Positions 26,047-33,807 of a DNA stretch of 64,000 nt are shown here, in pieces. The notes below the pieces were generated by a model, which searched no databases, had not been told where the DNA came from, and saw only the letters and a list, made by a program, of their open reading frames with translations. How positions within the stretch are numbered: position 1 is the first letter of the stretch; each line of letters starts with the position of its first letter. The position numbers and the translations under genes are program-made. The stretch is from Bacillota bacterium. GTDB lineage: Bacteria > Bacillota > Clostridia > Christensenellales > Aristaeellaceae. Location: positions 1 through 64,000 of the forward strand of contig JAEZHK010000063.1 in the NCBI GenBank assembly GCA_023416655.1, written 5' to 3'.

Positions 26047-26775
26047 ATGAAACAGGACCGGCTGCAGCAGATCGAAAAATACGTCAAGACCCACGGCAAG
26101 GCCTCCATGGAGGAATTGACGGCGTATTTCGCGGTATCGCCGATCACCATCCGCCGGGCGGTCAAGGAGTTGAGCGATCGCGGCGCGCTGATGAAGGTGT
26201 ACGGCGGCGTCATGGCCGCAACGCCCCTGCCGCCGCTGCCCGCCGCGCCGGGGGACGCGGGCGTCATCAGCCAGATCGCGGCGTCTCTGGTGGAGGACGG
26301 GGACTTCATCTTCCTGGACGAGGGGCCGCTGGTGGCCCAGATTGTGCCGCTTTTGACCCTCAAAAAGGACCTGACGGTGATCACCAATAGCCTTTCCGTG
26401 CTCAACGCCGCCCTCAACCTGTACCCGCTCAACGTGATCTGCCCTGGCGGGAAGCTGCAGCAGTCCACCCGCACGCTGGTCGGCAGCCCCAAGGACGGCT
26501 TTCACTGCCGCAAGGCCTTCATTTCGGCGGAGAGCGCGTCCGTGGAGTACGGGGCAGCCAACTCCAACTTCTATAGCGGCGTTGCCAAGCGCTTGGCGAT
26601 GGAATCAAGCGACGAAAGCTATTTGCTGCTCGATCACGCGGGCTTTGCGTCTCAGAGCTACAACACCTTTGCCAAACTCTCGGCGTTTAAAGGCATTGTG
26701 ACCGACAAGCACCCGCCCCAGCGCATCGTGCAGTACTGCATGGAGAACGACATTCGAATCTGCTGTACCCTGTAG
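26047..26775 (+). CDS. DeoR-family transcriptional regulator
   Basis: 242 residues. The N-terminal winged helix-turn-helix (RLQQIEKYVKTHGKASMEEL ... ITIRRAVKELSDRGALMKVYGG) is the DeoR signature. The C-terminal sensor domain resembles the ribose-5-phosphate-isomerase-like fold and would bind a phosphorylated sugar. It probably controls the adjacent GH4/kinase genes and the divergent ABC transporter. AGGAGAGG lies upstream of ATG 26047. Confidence 0.88.
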   Translation: MKQDRLQQIEKYVKTHGKASMEELTAYFAVSPITIRRAVKELSDRGALMKVYGGVMAATPLPPLPAAPGDAGVISQIAASLVEDGDFIFLDEGPLVAQIVPLLTLKKDLTVITNSLSVLNAALNLYPLNVICPGGKLQQSTRTLVGSPKDGFHCRKAFISAESASVEYGAANSNFYSGVAKRLAMESSDESYLLLDHAGFASQSYNTFAKLSAFKGIVTDKHPPQRIVQYCMENDIRICCTL

Positions 26776-26814
26776 CGCCGCTTGGTCTTATTTGCTTTTG
26801 AGCCTATAAAGCTA

Positions 26815-26836
26815 CCGCGGCGTTTTGCAGCCGCGG
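26815..26836. terminator. Hairpin between convergent genes
   Basis: Stem CCGCGGC / GCCGCGG with an 8-base loop between the DeoR gene and the convergent lipoprotein gene. It has no strong T-tract. Confidence 0.45.
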
Positions 26837-26911
26837 CCTATCACATCGAAGATCACCTTTGCGGGGTTGTGGCGGGTTTGCCGTTCTTGCCGCCCCCCAA
26901 TAGCGGCGCTA

Positions 26912-27175
26912 TTAACCGGACGGTGTGGTGGAGGCGGCTTGGGTCTTGACAGGCATCATGGTTGTGACGGGGACTTTCGTTTTGACAGGCACCTCCGTCA
27001 TAACGGGTATCTCGGTGAAAACCGGAGACTGGGTTGTGACAGGTACTTCGGTTACAACGGGCGTGGTGGTCGCGGCGGCAGTTTGGGTTGCGGCGGGAGA
27101 TTGAGAGGGAGCAGGCGTTGGCGATGGCGCGGACGACATGCATCCTGCCATCGTGACGGCGGCGATCACAAGCAT
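26912..27175 (-). CDS. Thr/Val/Pro-repeat lipoprotein, N-terminus uncertain
   Basis: 87 residues from ATG 27175. A lipobox TMAGC is followed by a low-complexity tail of PVxTxxPV-type repeats (VVTEVPVTTQSPVFTEIPV and so on), as in cell-wall spacers. The signal peptide from this ATG has no basic residues. The same frame upstream encodes RRKIKVLIIAT, an ideal lipoprotein n-region, but it has no start codon before a stop. An ATG at 27277 in another frame reads MNTKESKA... and would join this frame with one frameshift. Either the N-terminus is damaged or the assembly has an indel. Confidence 0.55.
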   Translation of the reverse strand: MLVIAAVTMAGCMSSAPSPTPAPSQSPAATQTAAATTTPVVTEVPVTTQSPVFTEIPVMTEVPVKTKVPVTTMMPVKTQAASTTPSG

Positions 27176-27405
27176 GGTTGCGATGATCAGGACCTTGATC
27201 TTCCTACGCTGTTCCTCCCATGAACGCAGTCGGCGCTGCGGCTTATGAACGCGCCTTGCTTTCTTTAGTATTCATACCCTGACGGAGCAGTATTCTCGCA
27301 CCACGCAATAGGCTCTCGCAAAAGTGTCGCTTGGAAGGGTTATGGCTTTACTGTCCTTTGCCATGATCCGGAAGTTTTATACAGGTTTTCTTTTCGGAGC
27401 CGATG

Positions 27406-27445
27406 AAGAAATGGGCTGCTGCAGTTCCTGCGCCTGCAACAGCCC
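27406..27445 (-). terminator. Terminator of the ferritin-b5 gene
   Basis: On the minus strand a 12-bp stem with one G-U pair (27445-27434 / 27424-27413) is followed by ATTTCTTC. It lies 20 bases after the stop codon. Confidence 0.7.
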
Positions 27446-27464
27446 AACCATATCGGGAGGATTC

Positions 27465-28304
27465 TCATTTCAGCGTGCCGACCACTGGAATCCCGTTCAT
27501 TACCGAATCGCCATGACGGGCCCTTGCGAAATCGGCGGTCAAGTCTTTGCCCGCGGTGTAGTCTTCGTGCTCGCCGTTGTGCCAGGCGGGCGAGTTGGTC
27601 ACATCGTAGATGACGCCTTCGTTGGCAATGTAGGCGGGCCTGCCGTTCTTGCCGTCATAGGCGGCCAGTTCCTGCGGTGTGAGTTCAAGCGCGGGCGGGT
27701 CGGCGGAGGTTGAAGCGGCTTGCGCAGAGGTCGTTGTCTGGGAGCCCGTAAGGCTGGCGAGGGTATTCCGGAAGAAGCGCAGATGCAGTTGCTCATCCTT
27801 GATAATCCGTCTTAGCAAAGCGCGGACGGAGGCATTCGTCGTGTTGGCGGCGTGCCGTTCGTAGTTCGCAATGGCCTGTGTCTCGGACTCGATGTCCGCC
27901 CTGAGCATCTCAGGGAGCGTCCTGGCATAGTTCACCAGCTTCCCTTGCCAGAATACGGTCCCATTGCCGAAGGTGGGGTTGCCCCCGAGTGCCAGGATGG
28001 CGTCGCCGAGCATGTCCAGGTGACTCATCTCAACGATCCCGATCTGCAGGATCGCGTTGGCGAAGGATTCGTTGTCCGAACTGAGGATGTTCTGGTATAT
28101 GTATTGCATCACGGCAGTCATTTCGCTGACGGCGCCGGCGTAGTCTTCCTTGAGCATCCTGACCGTATTCGGGTCTGAGCCTTTTTCGACTGTGGGATAA
28201 GGCCCGGAGTCAAGAAATACTGTCAGTCCTTGCCCGCTACCTGGGTTGTCTGCGGATGACTGACTCATTGCCAATGTGACAGGCATATGGGTCCTGGTAT
28301 TCAT
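27465..28304 (-). CDS. Ferritin-like protein fused to a cytochrome b5-like domain
   Basis: About 279 residues. Residues ~50-185 look like a ferritin/Mn-catalase-type four-helix bundle with carboxylate and histidine repeats (DYAGAVSEMTAVMQY, VEMSHLDMLG, ADIESETQAIANYERH, KDEQLHLRFF). After a Ser/Thr/Ala linker, residues ~210-279 form a cytochrome b5-like domain (LTPQELAAYDGKNGRPAYIA, VIYDVTNSPAW) without the classical HPGG loop. It may handle iron or peroxide. ATG 28304 is 6 bases from GGAGGG. It is divergent from a small protein carrying a homologous b5-like domain and from the hydrogenase genes. Confidence 0.75.
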   Translation of the reverse strand: MNTRTHMPVTLAMSQSSADNPGSGQGLTVFLDSGPYPTVEKGSDPNTVRMLKEDYAGAVSEMTAVMQYIYQNILSSDNESFANAILQIGIVEMSHLDMLGDAILALGGNPTFGNGTVFWQGKLVNYARTLPEMLRADIESETQAIANYERHAANTTNASVRALLRRIIKDEQLHLRFFRNTLASLTGSQTTTSAQAASTSADPPALELTPQELAAYDGKNGRPAYIANEGVIYDVTNSPAWHNGEHEDYTAGKDLTADFARARHGDSVMNGIPVVGTLK

Positions 28305-28449
28305 CACAATCCCTCCTTACCTTCGCAAGCGTATGCCTTTTTCACGCCGGATATGCGGCCAGCCTGAAGCGTCTGGAAGCGTCAATTCGGTGTTTTCGCT
28401 TATATCCCGGCATACAATGGTTCAGGCGTTTGGAAAGGGGTGCGGCAAG

Positions 28450-28734
28450 GTGCATAAGTGTCCGCGTTGCAACAACATCGGCGGGGATTTGACGACTTCC
28501 GGGGTTTACACGCTGGAACAGCTTCGCTCCTACTATAACGGCAGGGGCGGAAGGCCCGGGCTGATCGCTGTAGACAAGGTTGTCTACAATGTGACGCACG
28601 CACCGATGTGGGGAGGCGGCACTTATCTTGGCATGAAACAAGGGGAAGATCTGACCGGGTATTTTATGGCGCGCCCCGATGAATTTGAAAAACTGAAGAG
28701 GCATAGTTTTGCCGTAGGCAGATTAAGGGAATAG
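28450..28734 (+). CDS. Small cytochrome b5-like (MAPR-type) protein
   Basis: 94 residues from GTG 28450, which has AGGGG 9 bases upstream; ATG 28417 is in frame but has no ribosome site. A CPRC pair at the N-terminus is followed by a b5-like domain: VYTLEQLRSYYNGRGGRPGL, VVYNVTHAPMW, GEDLTGYF. It is similar in sequence to the C-terminal domain of the divergent ferritin-like protein. The usual axial-histidine loop is absent, so haem may be bound through tyrosine, as in membrane-associated progesterone-receptor-like proteins, or not at all. It lies 11 bases before the hydrogenase small-subunit gene, so it may belong to that electron chain. Confidence 0.72.
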   Translation: MHKCPRCNNIGGDLTTSGVYTLEQLRSYYNGRGGRPGLIAVDKVVYNVTHAPMWGGGTYLGMKQGEDLTGYFMARPDEFEKLKRHSFAVGRLRE

Positions 28735-28745
28735 GAGGCATATCT

Positions 28746-29846
28746 GTGGGCGATCAAAAGCCTCTGGTGTGGTATTTTCCCAAGGTCAATTCGATGCCCA
28801 GGAGAGAAACCGCAGCGCTCAAGCCCCAGGGCGGAACGCCCATCGGCCAAAGGCCACCCGAACAAAAGGCTTCGTCACAAGGAATGCCCGCTAAAGCCAA
28901 TCCCAAGTCTGATGCGGTGAAGGGCGCTGGAGCCGGCGCGCCGCTTCCGTCGGAACCGGCGGATCTCAGCCCCTTGGAAATGGCAAAAATGGCTGTGCAA
29001 AAAATTCAAAACGGAGAACGAAAGCGCCTGAAGGCGCTTTGGATCGAGACCTCCGGCTGTTTCGCGGAATTCGTCGCTATGCTCAACGGCTCGGACCCGG
29101 ACATCCTCTACTGGCTGACCCAGATGGTGGGCCTCACCTTCTTCGCCAGCATCATGGCGGATCAGGGCGAGTTGGCGTACCAGGACATCGTCAATGTCGT
29201 TGAATCCGGCGAGGAGTACCTGCTCGTGGTGAGCGGCGCGATTCCGCTGGCGCAAGGCGGCCATTGCGCGGTGATCGCAAAGTACGAAGGGAGATTGATC
29301 ACCGCGGAAGAAGCCGTCAAGTACGCTGCCGCCAAAGCCCGGGATGTTTTTTGCATCGGCACCTGCGCCTGCTATGGCGGCCCTACGGCGGCCAGCCCGA
29401 ATGAAACGGAGGCCGTGGATGTCAAGACGCTTCTGAACCGTGAGGTCATCCGGGCGCCGGGGTGCCCTTGCCATCCGGAGTGGGCGCTGGGCATCTTTGC
29501 GTACCTTGTGAATTTCGGACAGCCTCCCGTGGACGAGGAAGGCAGGCCGCTCGTGTATTACGGTAACTTCATTCATACAATCTGTCCGCGCCGCTCCTTC
29601 TTCGACATGCAGGACTTCGCATCAAAGTTCGGTTCGCCGGAATGCATGTTTGCGCTCGGATGCCGCGGCCCCATCACCAAGACGTCTTGTCCGTTTACGC
29701 GCTGGAACAATTCCAACAATTGGCCCATTGGCGCAAACACCACCTGCATCGGCTGCGCAAACAGCGGCTTCCCCGACAAGATGGAGCCCTTTGTCACATA
29801 TTCGACCGGAGGAGGGGCGGAAGACAATGACGAAGACGTTGATTGA
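28746..29846 (+). CDS. [NiFe] hydrogenase small subunit, atypical
   Basis: 366 residues. About 90 extra N-terminal residues (Pro/Ala/Lys-rich, no Tat signal) precede the cluster-binding core. The usual CxxC of the proximal cluster is ETSGC: Thr102 replaces the first Cys and Cys105 remains. GTCACYGG and APGCPCHPE supply further ligands, each with one extra cysteine. The medial and distal clusters look complete (HTICPRRSFF, CMFALGCRGP, TSCPFTRWN, CIGCANSGFPD). Without a Tat signal the enzyme should be cytoplasmic. The LNGSDPDILYWL segment resembles group 1f-1h enzymes more than classical uptake enzymes; subgroup uncertain. GTG 28746 follows AGGAGG. It overlaps the large-subunit gene by 20 bases. 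Confidence 0.85.
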   Translation: MGDQKPLVWYFPKVNSMPRRETAALKPQGGTPIGQRPPEQKASSQGMPAKANPKSDAVKGAGAGAPLPSEPADLSPLEMAKMAVQKIQNGERKRLKALWIETSGCFAEFVAMLNGSDPDILYWLTQMVGLTFFASIMADQGELAYQDIVNVVESGEEYLLVVSGAIPLAQGGHCAVIAKYEGRLITAEEAVKYAAAKARDVFCIGTCACYGGPTAASPNETEAVDVKTLLNREVIRAPGCPCHPEWALGIFAYLVNFGQPPVDEEGRPLVYYGNFIHTICPRRSFFDMQDFASKFGSPECMFALGCRGPITKTSCPFTRWNNSNNWPIGANTTCIGCANSGFPDKMEPFVTYSTGGGAEDNDEDVD

Positions 29847-31248
29847 AATTGATCCTGTGACGCGCGTCAGCGGGCTGATGTCCCTCAACATACAGATTGA
29901 GCAGGGAAGGATCACCGATGCCCAAAGCGGCGGCATGCAGTACCGTGGGCTGAACCGCATGCTTCAGGGCAGGCCGCCGCTGGACGCCATCCGCCTCACC
30001 TCGAGAACCTGCGGCATATGCTCCGTGGCCCATACGATCGCCTCCACGATGGCGCTGGAGATGGCGATGGGTGTCACACCGGATTTCAACGGCGAACTGA
30101 TCCGCGGGTTGGCGCTCGGGTTTGACACCATTCAAAACAACATTCGGCAGATTTATCAGCTGGCGGTTCCCGATTACGTGAACATCTGCGGCATCCCGCC
30201 GCTCTTCACCACCGCACCCAAGGATGAAACCGACTACAGGCTTCCGCCCAAAATCAACGACCTCCTGGTTTCGCATTACCAGGCGTCAATCGGTTTCAGC
30301 CGGAGCGCGCACAAGGCGCTGGCAACCATCGCGGGCAAGGCGCCGCACAACCACGGCATATTTGTCGGCGGCGTCACGACCAATTTCGATATCGACATGT
30401 ACAGCATAGTCAAATCCATCCTGCACGACCTGACGCTGTTTGTGAGCGACGTCATGATTCCCGACGTCGCGCTTTTGACGGAATACTACCCCGAATACCT
30501 TGAGTGGGGGCGCGGAAGCGGCGATTACATGAGCTTCGGCTATTTTGCCTTCCTGCCGGAGCTGTTCTGGGTGACGAAGCCGGGGCTTCTGCTGAACGGC
30601 GTTTTTTCGGAAATCAACCCGAACCTGATCACCGAGAGCATCCGGTATTCCTGGCTGAAGGCGGAGCAGGACCTGTCGCGCCCGCTGGACGCGCCGCCGA
30701 CGCTGGATTTTTCGAAACCCGGCGCGTATTCCTGGGTGGAGGCGCCGCGGTATGCCGGCAGAGCCGTCGAAACCGGCCCCATGGCCGGACTCATCGTCAG
30801 CGGAGACTATTCCGGCGCTACGGGCGCTCTCGGCCGCATCATGGCGCGGGCCATATTCACGCAGATGGTCTGCGAAAAAGCGCGGCTGATGCTGGATTAC
30901 GTCCGGATGCAGCCCGGTTACCAGGCGGAATGGAAGGTTCCCCAAAGCGGCGAGGGCCATGCGCTGATCGGCGCGATGCGCGGCGGCCTCGGGCATTGGA
31001 TTCGGATAGAGAATCAAAAGATCGGGCGATACACCATCCTGCCTCCGTCGAACTGGAACATGTCCCCAAAGAGCGAGGATGGCCTTCATGGCGCGTGCGA
31101 ACAGGCGCTGATCGGCACGCCGATCGAGGATCAAAAAAAGGCGAAAGTCGTCGCCGGCCGCATTGTGCGCTCGTTTGATCCGTGCCTGAACTGCGCGGCG
31201 CATGTCGTTTCGGATAAGGCGGAGCCCTTCACCTTCCAGATTGCATGA
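29827..31248 (+). CDS. [NiFe] hydrogenase large subunit
   Basis: 473 residues. Carries both nickel-binding motifs, RTCGICSVAH (L1) and DPCLNCAAH (L2). The C-terminal tail after that histidine (VVSDKAEPFTFQIA) would be removed by the endopeptidase encoded next. ATG 29827 follows GGAGGAGGGG and overlaps the small-subunit gene. With the small subunit it would oxidise or produce H2. No Hyp maturation genes and no obvious redox partner other than the b5-like protein are in the window. Confidence 0.92.
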   Translation: MTKTLIEIDPVTRVSGLMSLNIQIEQGRITDAQSGGMQYRGLNRMLQGRPPLDAIRLTSRTCGICSVAHTIASTMALEMAMGVTPDFNGELIRGLALGFDTIQNNIRQIYQLAVPDYVNICGIPPLFTTAPKDETDYRLPPKINDLLVSHYQASIGFSRSAHKALATIAGKAPHNHGIFVGGVTTNFDIDMYSIVKSILHDLTLFVSDVMIPDVALLTEYYPEYLEWGRGSGDYMSFGYFAFLPELFWVTKPGLLLNGVFSEINPNLITESIRYSWLKAEQDLSRPLDAPPTLDFSKPGAYSWVEAPRYAGRAVETGPMAGLIVSGDYSGATGALGRIMARAIFTQMVCEKARLMLDYVRMQPGYQAEWKVPQSGEGHALIGAMRGGLGHWIRIENQKIGRYTILPPSNWNMSPKSEDGLHGACEQALIGTPIEDQKKAKVVAGRIVRSFDPCLNCAAHVVSDKAEPFTFQIA

Positions 31249-31718
31249 GCCTCAAGATTTTCGGCGTGGGCAATCCGCTCATGGGCGACGACGGCATCGG
31301 GGTCGCCGTGTCAAGGCTTCTGGAACCCCCGCCAAACGTCATGGTCTTTCAGGGCGAAATCTTTGTGGAGGATTGCCTTTCGAACATCGAAGAAGGGGAT
31401 GCCGTGATCATCCTGGACGCGGTGCAACTCGGATTGCCCGCAGGCAGGGTGATCGCCATCCCCTTTGAAGATTGCAGTCGGTATTTCCCGCCCAAACCGT
31501 TCTGCCACGACGCCAGCCTTTTGCATTCGCTCCTGTACGGGGATCAGAATGTGCCGGGATTTCTGATCGGCATCGAGGCGGCAGAGATCGGTCTTTCCGA
31601 AGCGCTGTCCGCTGTCCTTTCGGACAAGCTCCCGGACATCGTCGAGCAGGTGAACCGGGAGGTCGCGGCAATATGCATACGATTGGGCTTGCCCAAAGCG
31701 TCGGTTGGGGTGTCCTGA
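31245..31718 (+). CDS. Hydrogenase maturation endopeptidase
   Basis: 157 residues of the HyaD/HybD/HycI family. The N-terminal VGNPLMGDDGIGVAV motif contains the nickel-sensing acidic residue (Asp of GDDG), and the later ILDAVQLGL and FCHDASLLHSL segments supply Asp and His. It cleaves the large-subunit C-terminal tail after nickel insertion. It overlaps the large-subunit gene by ATGA, consistent with a dedicated protease. Confidence 0.88.
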   Translation: MSLKIFGVGNPLMGDDGIGVAVSRLLEPPPNVMVFQGEIFVEDCLSNIEEGDAVIILDAVQLGLPAGRVIAIPFEDCSRYFPPKPFCHDASLLHSLLYGDQNVPGFLIGIEAAEIGLSEALSAVLSDKLPDIVEQVNREVAAICIRLGLPKASVGVS

Positions 31719-31730
31719 TGGGCGACAGCG

Positions 31731-31984
31731 CCGGACGGGCCGACGCGATCTCGCGCAGGCGTTCATCCGGAGCATGTTCTCGCCGGAACTTAAGGAGCTC
31801 GAGCAGTAGAATCATCGAGGTCACGCTGAACGGCGGGGAGAGCCAGGCTTACGCCCGGGTCATGAAGGATGGGAACTACCAGCTGATCCACCACAGCTGG
31901 ACGACGGACTTCAATGATCCCATCAATTTCCTGAACCTGTATGTTTCCGGCTCATCCTTCAACTACGACCATCATGAGGGATGA
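31731..31984 (+). pseudogene. Remnant of an oligopeptide ABC binding protein (OppA/DppA type)
   Basis: One frame encodes LAQAFIRSMFSPELKELE and then hits a stop near 31809. Another frame continues with EVTLNGGESQAYARVMKDG, then YQLIHHSWTTDFNDPINFLN and LYVSGSSFNY. The latter is the conserved DYNDP-TFL-SGS region of OppA-type proteins. With one frameshift near 31800 the two join in the family order. Both ends of the ~540-residue family are missing, so this is a decayed fragment. Confidence 0.7.
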
Positions 31985-32029
31985 CAGGTCTGACGCTGTC
32001 TTCGCCTCGGGACAACCGCATCATCCCGT

Positions 32030-32062
32030 GCAGCGAAGCCTCCCTTTGGCGGGCTTCGCTGC
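32030..32062 (+). terminator. Hairpin after the OppA remnant
   Basis: Perfect 11-bp stem GCAGCGAAGCC / GGCTTCGCTGC with an 11-base loop and no T-tract. It is possibly the old terminator of the lost gene or a 3' end of the hydrogenase transcript. Confidence 0.55.
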
Positions 32063-32103
32063 TTATGGCACGTTAGCGGCTACACTCAAAAGTTCATCCG
32101 ATG

Positions 32104-32155
32104 TGCGTCACATTTTATTTCGTATGTGTTTCATATGACGCAACCATGTTATATT
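32104..32155 (+). promoter_or_regulatory. Candidate promoter/operator of the CrtN-like operon
   Basis: TATATT (32150-32155) is a possible -10 box with poor -35 candidates (TGTTTC at 17 bases or TTTCAT at 15). The inverted repeat TGCGTCA (32104-32110) / TGACGCA (32136-32142) flanks the -35 region and may bind a regulator. The stretch is markedly AT-rich. Confidence 0.45.
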
Positions 32156-32229
32156 AATGATGTCGTTACCGGTATCAAGCCATATGCGGGGATACTGCAT
32201 GGATACTGAAGAAACCCGAGGGGAAACGC

Positions 32230-33807
32230 ATGGGGAAAGAATACAACGCCTTGGTGGTCGGGGCTGGTATGGCGGGCCTCACCGCTGCGGCCTATCTGGC
32301 AAAACATGGGCTGCGGGTTCTTTTGTGCGAGCAGGCCCAAACACCGGGCGGGCTCGTCGCGGGCTTTGAATCGGGCGGATTCCACTTTGACGCGGGGTTG
32401 CGCGCGGTGGAAAATTCCGGCGTCATCCGGCCGATGCTGCGCGACCTTGGGATCGATCTTGAGTTCCTGGCCAACCCCGTTTCGGTCCGCATCGGGGAGA
32501 AGTCTGTCCGGCTCGGGAGAGGCAGCCTTGAAGCATATGGGTCGATGTTGAAAAGCCACTTTCCTGATGATCGCGAGGCCGTCGACGCCATCCTTGTGGA
32601 AATCCGCCGGGTCATGGGCGTCATGGATGTGCTTTACGGTGTGGACAACCCGTTGTTCTTGGATTTGAAAAGCGACCCACAGTACCTTGTAAAAACGCTC
32701 CTGCCCTGGGTGGTACGTTATCAGGTCAATATGCGAAAAGTCAAAAAATATCATGAGCCGATCGAGCGGTATCTTTCCCGGTTTACCGCGAATCAGGCGC
32801 TGATTGACATGGTTGCGCAGCACTTCTTCCGGAACACGCCAAGCTTTTTCGCGCTGAGCTACTTTGGCCTGTACTTGGATTACATGTATCCCAAAGCAGG
32901 GACCGGCGCACTCAGCCACGCGTTGGCTGAATACGTGCGCGATCACGGTGGTGAGATCGCCTGTCAAACCGCGATTGTGCGGCTTGACTGGAAAGACCGC
33001 ACCGCGGAAGCGGCGGACGGACGCATCTTTGAATACCGAAAGATGATCTGGGCGGCGGACCAGAAGGCGCTTTACAGAGCGGCTGGAATCACCCCGGCGG
33101 ACGATGGCCGTGCCGGAGCGCAGGCGGCGCTGGCTGAAAAGGGAAGGGGAGGGGACTCGGTGCTCTCCGCATTCTTTGCGCTGGATGTCTCACCGGATGC
33201 GGTCGAGAACGCGTTCGGCGCCCACTGCTTCTATTCGTCCAGTACGAGCGGGCTTACAACCGTTGGGTATGACGCCTGGCGGAAAGCCGAAGGGCGGCAG
33301 GCGCTAGAAGAATGGCTGCGCCTGTACCTCGAGCGGACGACTTACGAGATCTCCTGTCCGGCGGTGCGCGAGCCCGCGCTCGCCCCCGAGGGGAAAGCCG
33401 GGCTGATCGTTAGCACACTTTTCAGCGTGGATCTTGTCCGGCAGATCGAAGCTTCCGGTTGGTACCCGGATTTCAAGGCGCTCAGCCTTAATCTGATGTT
33501 GGAACAAATCGGCAAGGCGATGCCCGGAATCGGCGGGCGCGTGCTGGGTGCCTCCTGCGCGACGCCGCTTACCATGGAGCGGACGACTGGCAACGCGGAC
33601 GGCGCAATCACGGGATGGGCGTTTGGCGGCGTCATGCCCGCGGAACACCGGTTCAAAAAGATCGCCCGGTCGGTCCGCACGCCGGTGGCGCATATTTTCC
33701 AGGCTGGACAATGGACATTCAGCCCCTCCGGCCTGCCCGTTTCGATCCTGACGGGGAAATTGGCTGCGGACGCGGTGATCAAAGCGCTCAGGAGGGGGAA
33801 TCCATGA
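32230..33807 (+). CDS. Phytoene desaturase-like FAD oxidoreductase (CrtN/CrtI family)
   Basis: 525 residues. N-terminal dinucleotide motif VVGAGMAGLTAAAYLAKHG followed by TPGGLVAGFESGGFHFDAG, and a C-terminal FAD segment around FQAGQWTFSPSGLPVSILTG. Members oxidise or isomerise long polyenes and other lipids. The next two genes match the CrtQ and CrtO partners of staphyloxanthin synthesis. There is no CrtM-type prenyl synthase, so the substrate may be something other than a C30 carotenoid. Overlaps the glycosyltransferase gene by ATGA. Confidence 0.83.
   Translation: MGKEYNALVVGAGMAGLTAAAYLAKHGLRVLLCEQAQTPGGLVAGFESGGFHFDAGLRAVENSGVIRPMLRDLGIDLEFLANPVSVRIGEKSVRLGRGSLEAYGSMLKSHFPDDREAVDAILVEIRRVMGVMDVLYGVDNPLFLDLKSDPQYLVKTLLPWVVRYQVNMRKVKKYHEPIERYLSRFTANQALIDMVAQHFFRNTPSFFALSYFGLYLDYMYPKAGTGALSHALAEYVRDHGGEIACQTAIVRLDWKDRTAEAADGRIFEYRKMIWAADQKALYRAAGITPADDGRAGAQAALAEKGRGGDSVLSAFFALDVSPDAVENAFGAHCFYSSSTSGLTTVGYDAWRKAEGRQALEEWLRLYLERTTYEISCPAVREPALAPEGKAGLIVSTLFSVDLVRQIEASGWYPDFKALSLNLMLEQIGKAMPGIGGRVLGASCATPLTMERTTGNADGAITGWAFGGVMPAEHRFKKIARSVRTPVAHIFQAGQWTFSPSGLPVSILTGKLAADAVIKALRRGNP

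Noticed and set aside
26930..27075. Short repeated units suggesting a CRISPR-like array
   Set aside because: They are in-frame degenerate codon repeats encoding PVxTxx units of a lipoprotein tail, with no constant repeat and no spacers.
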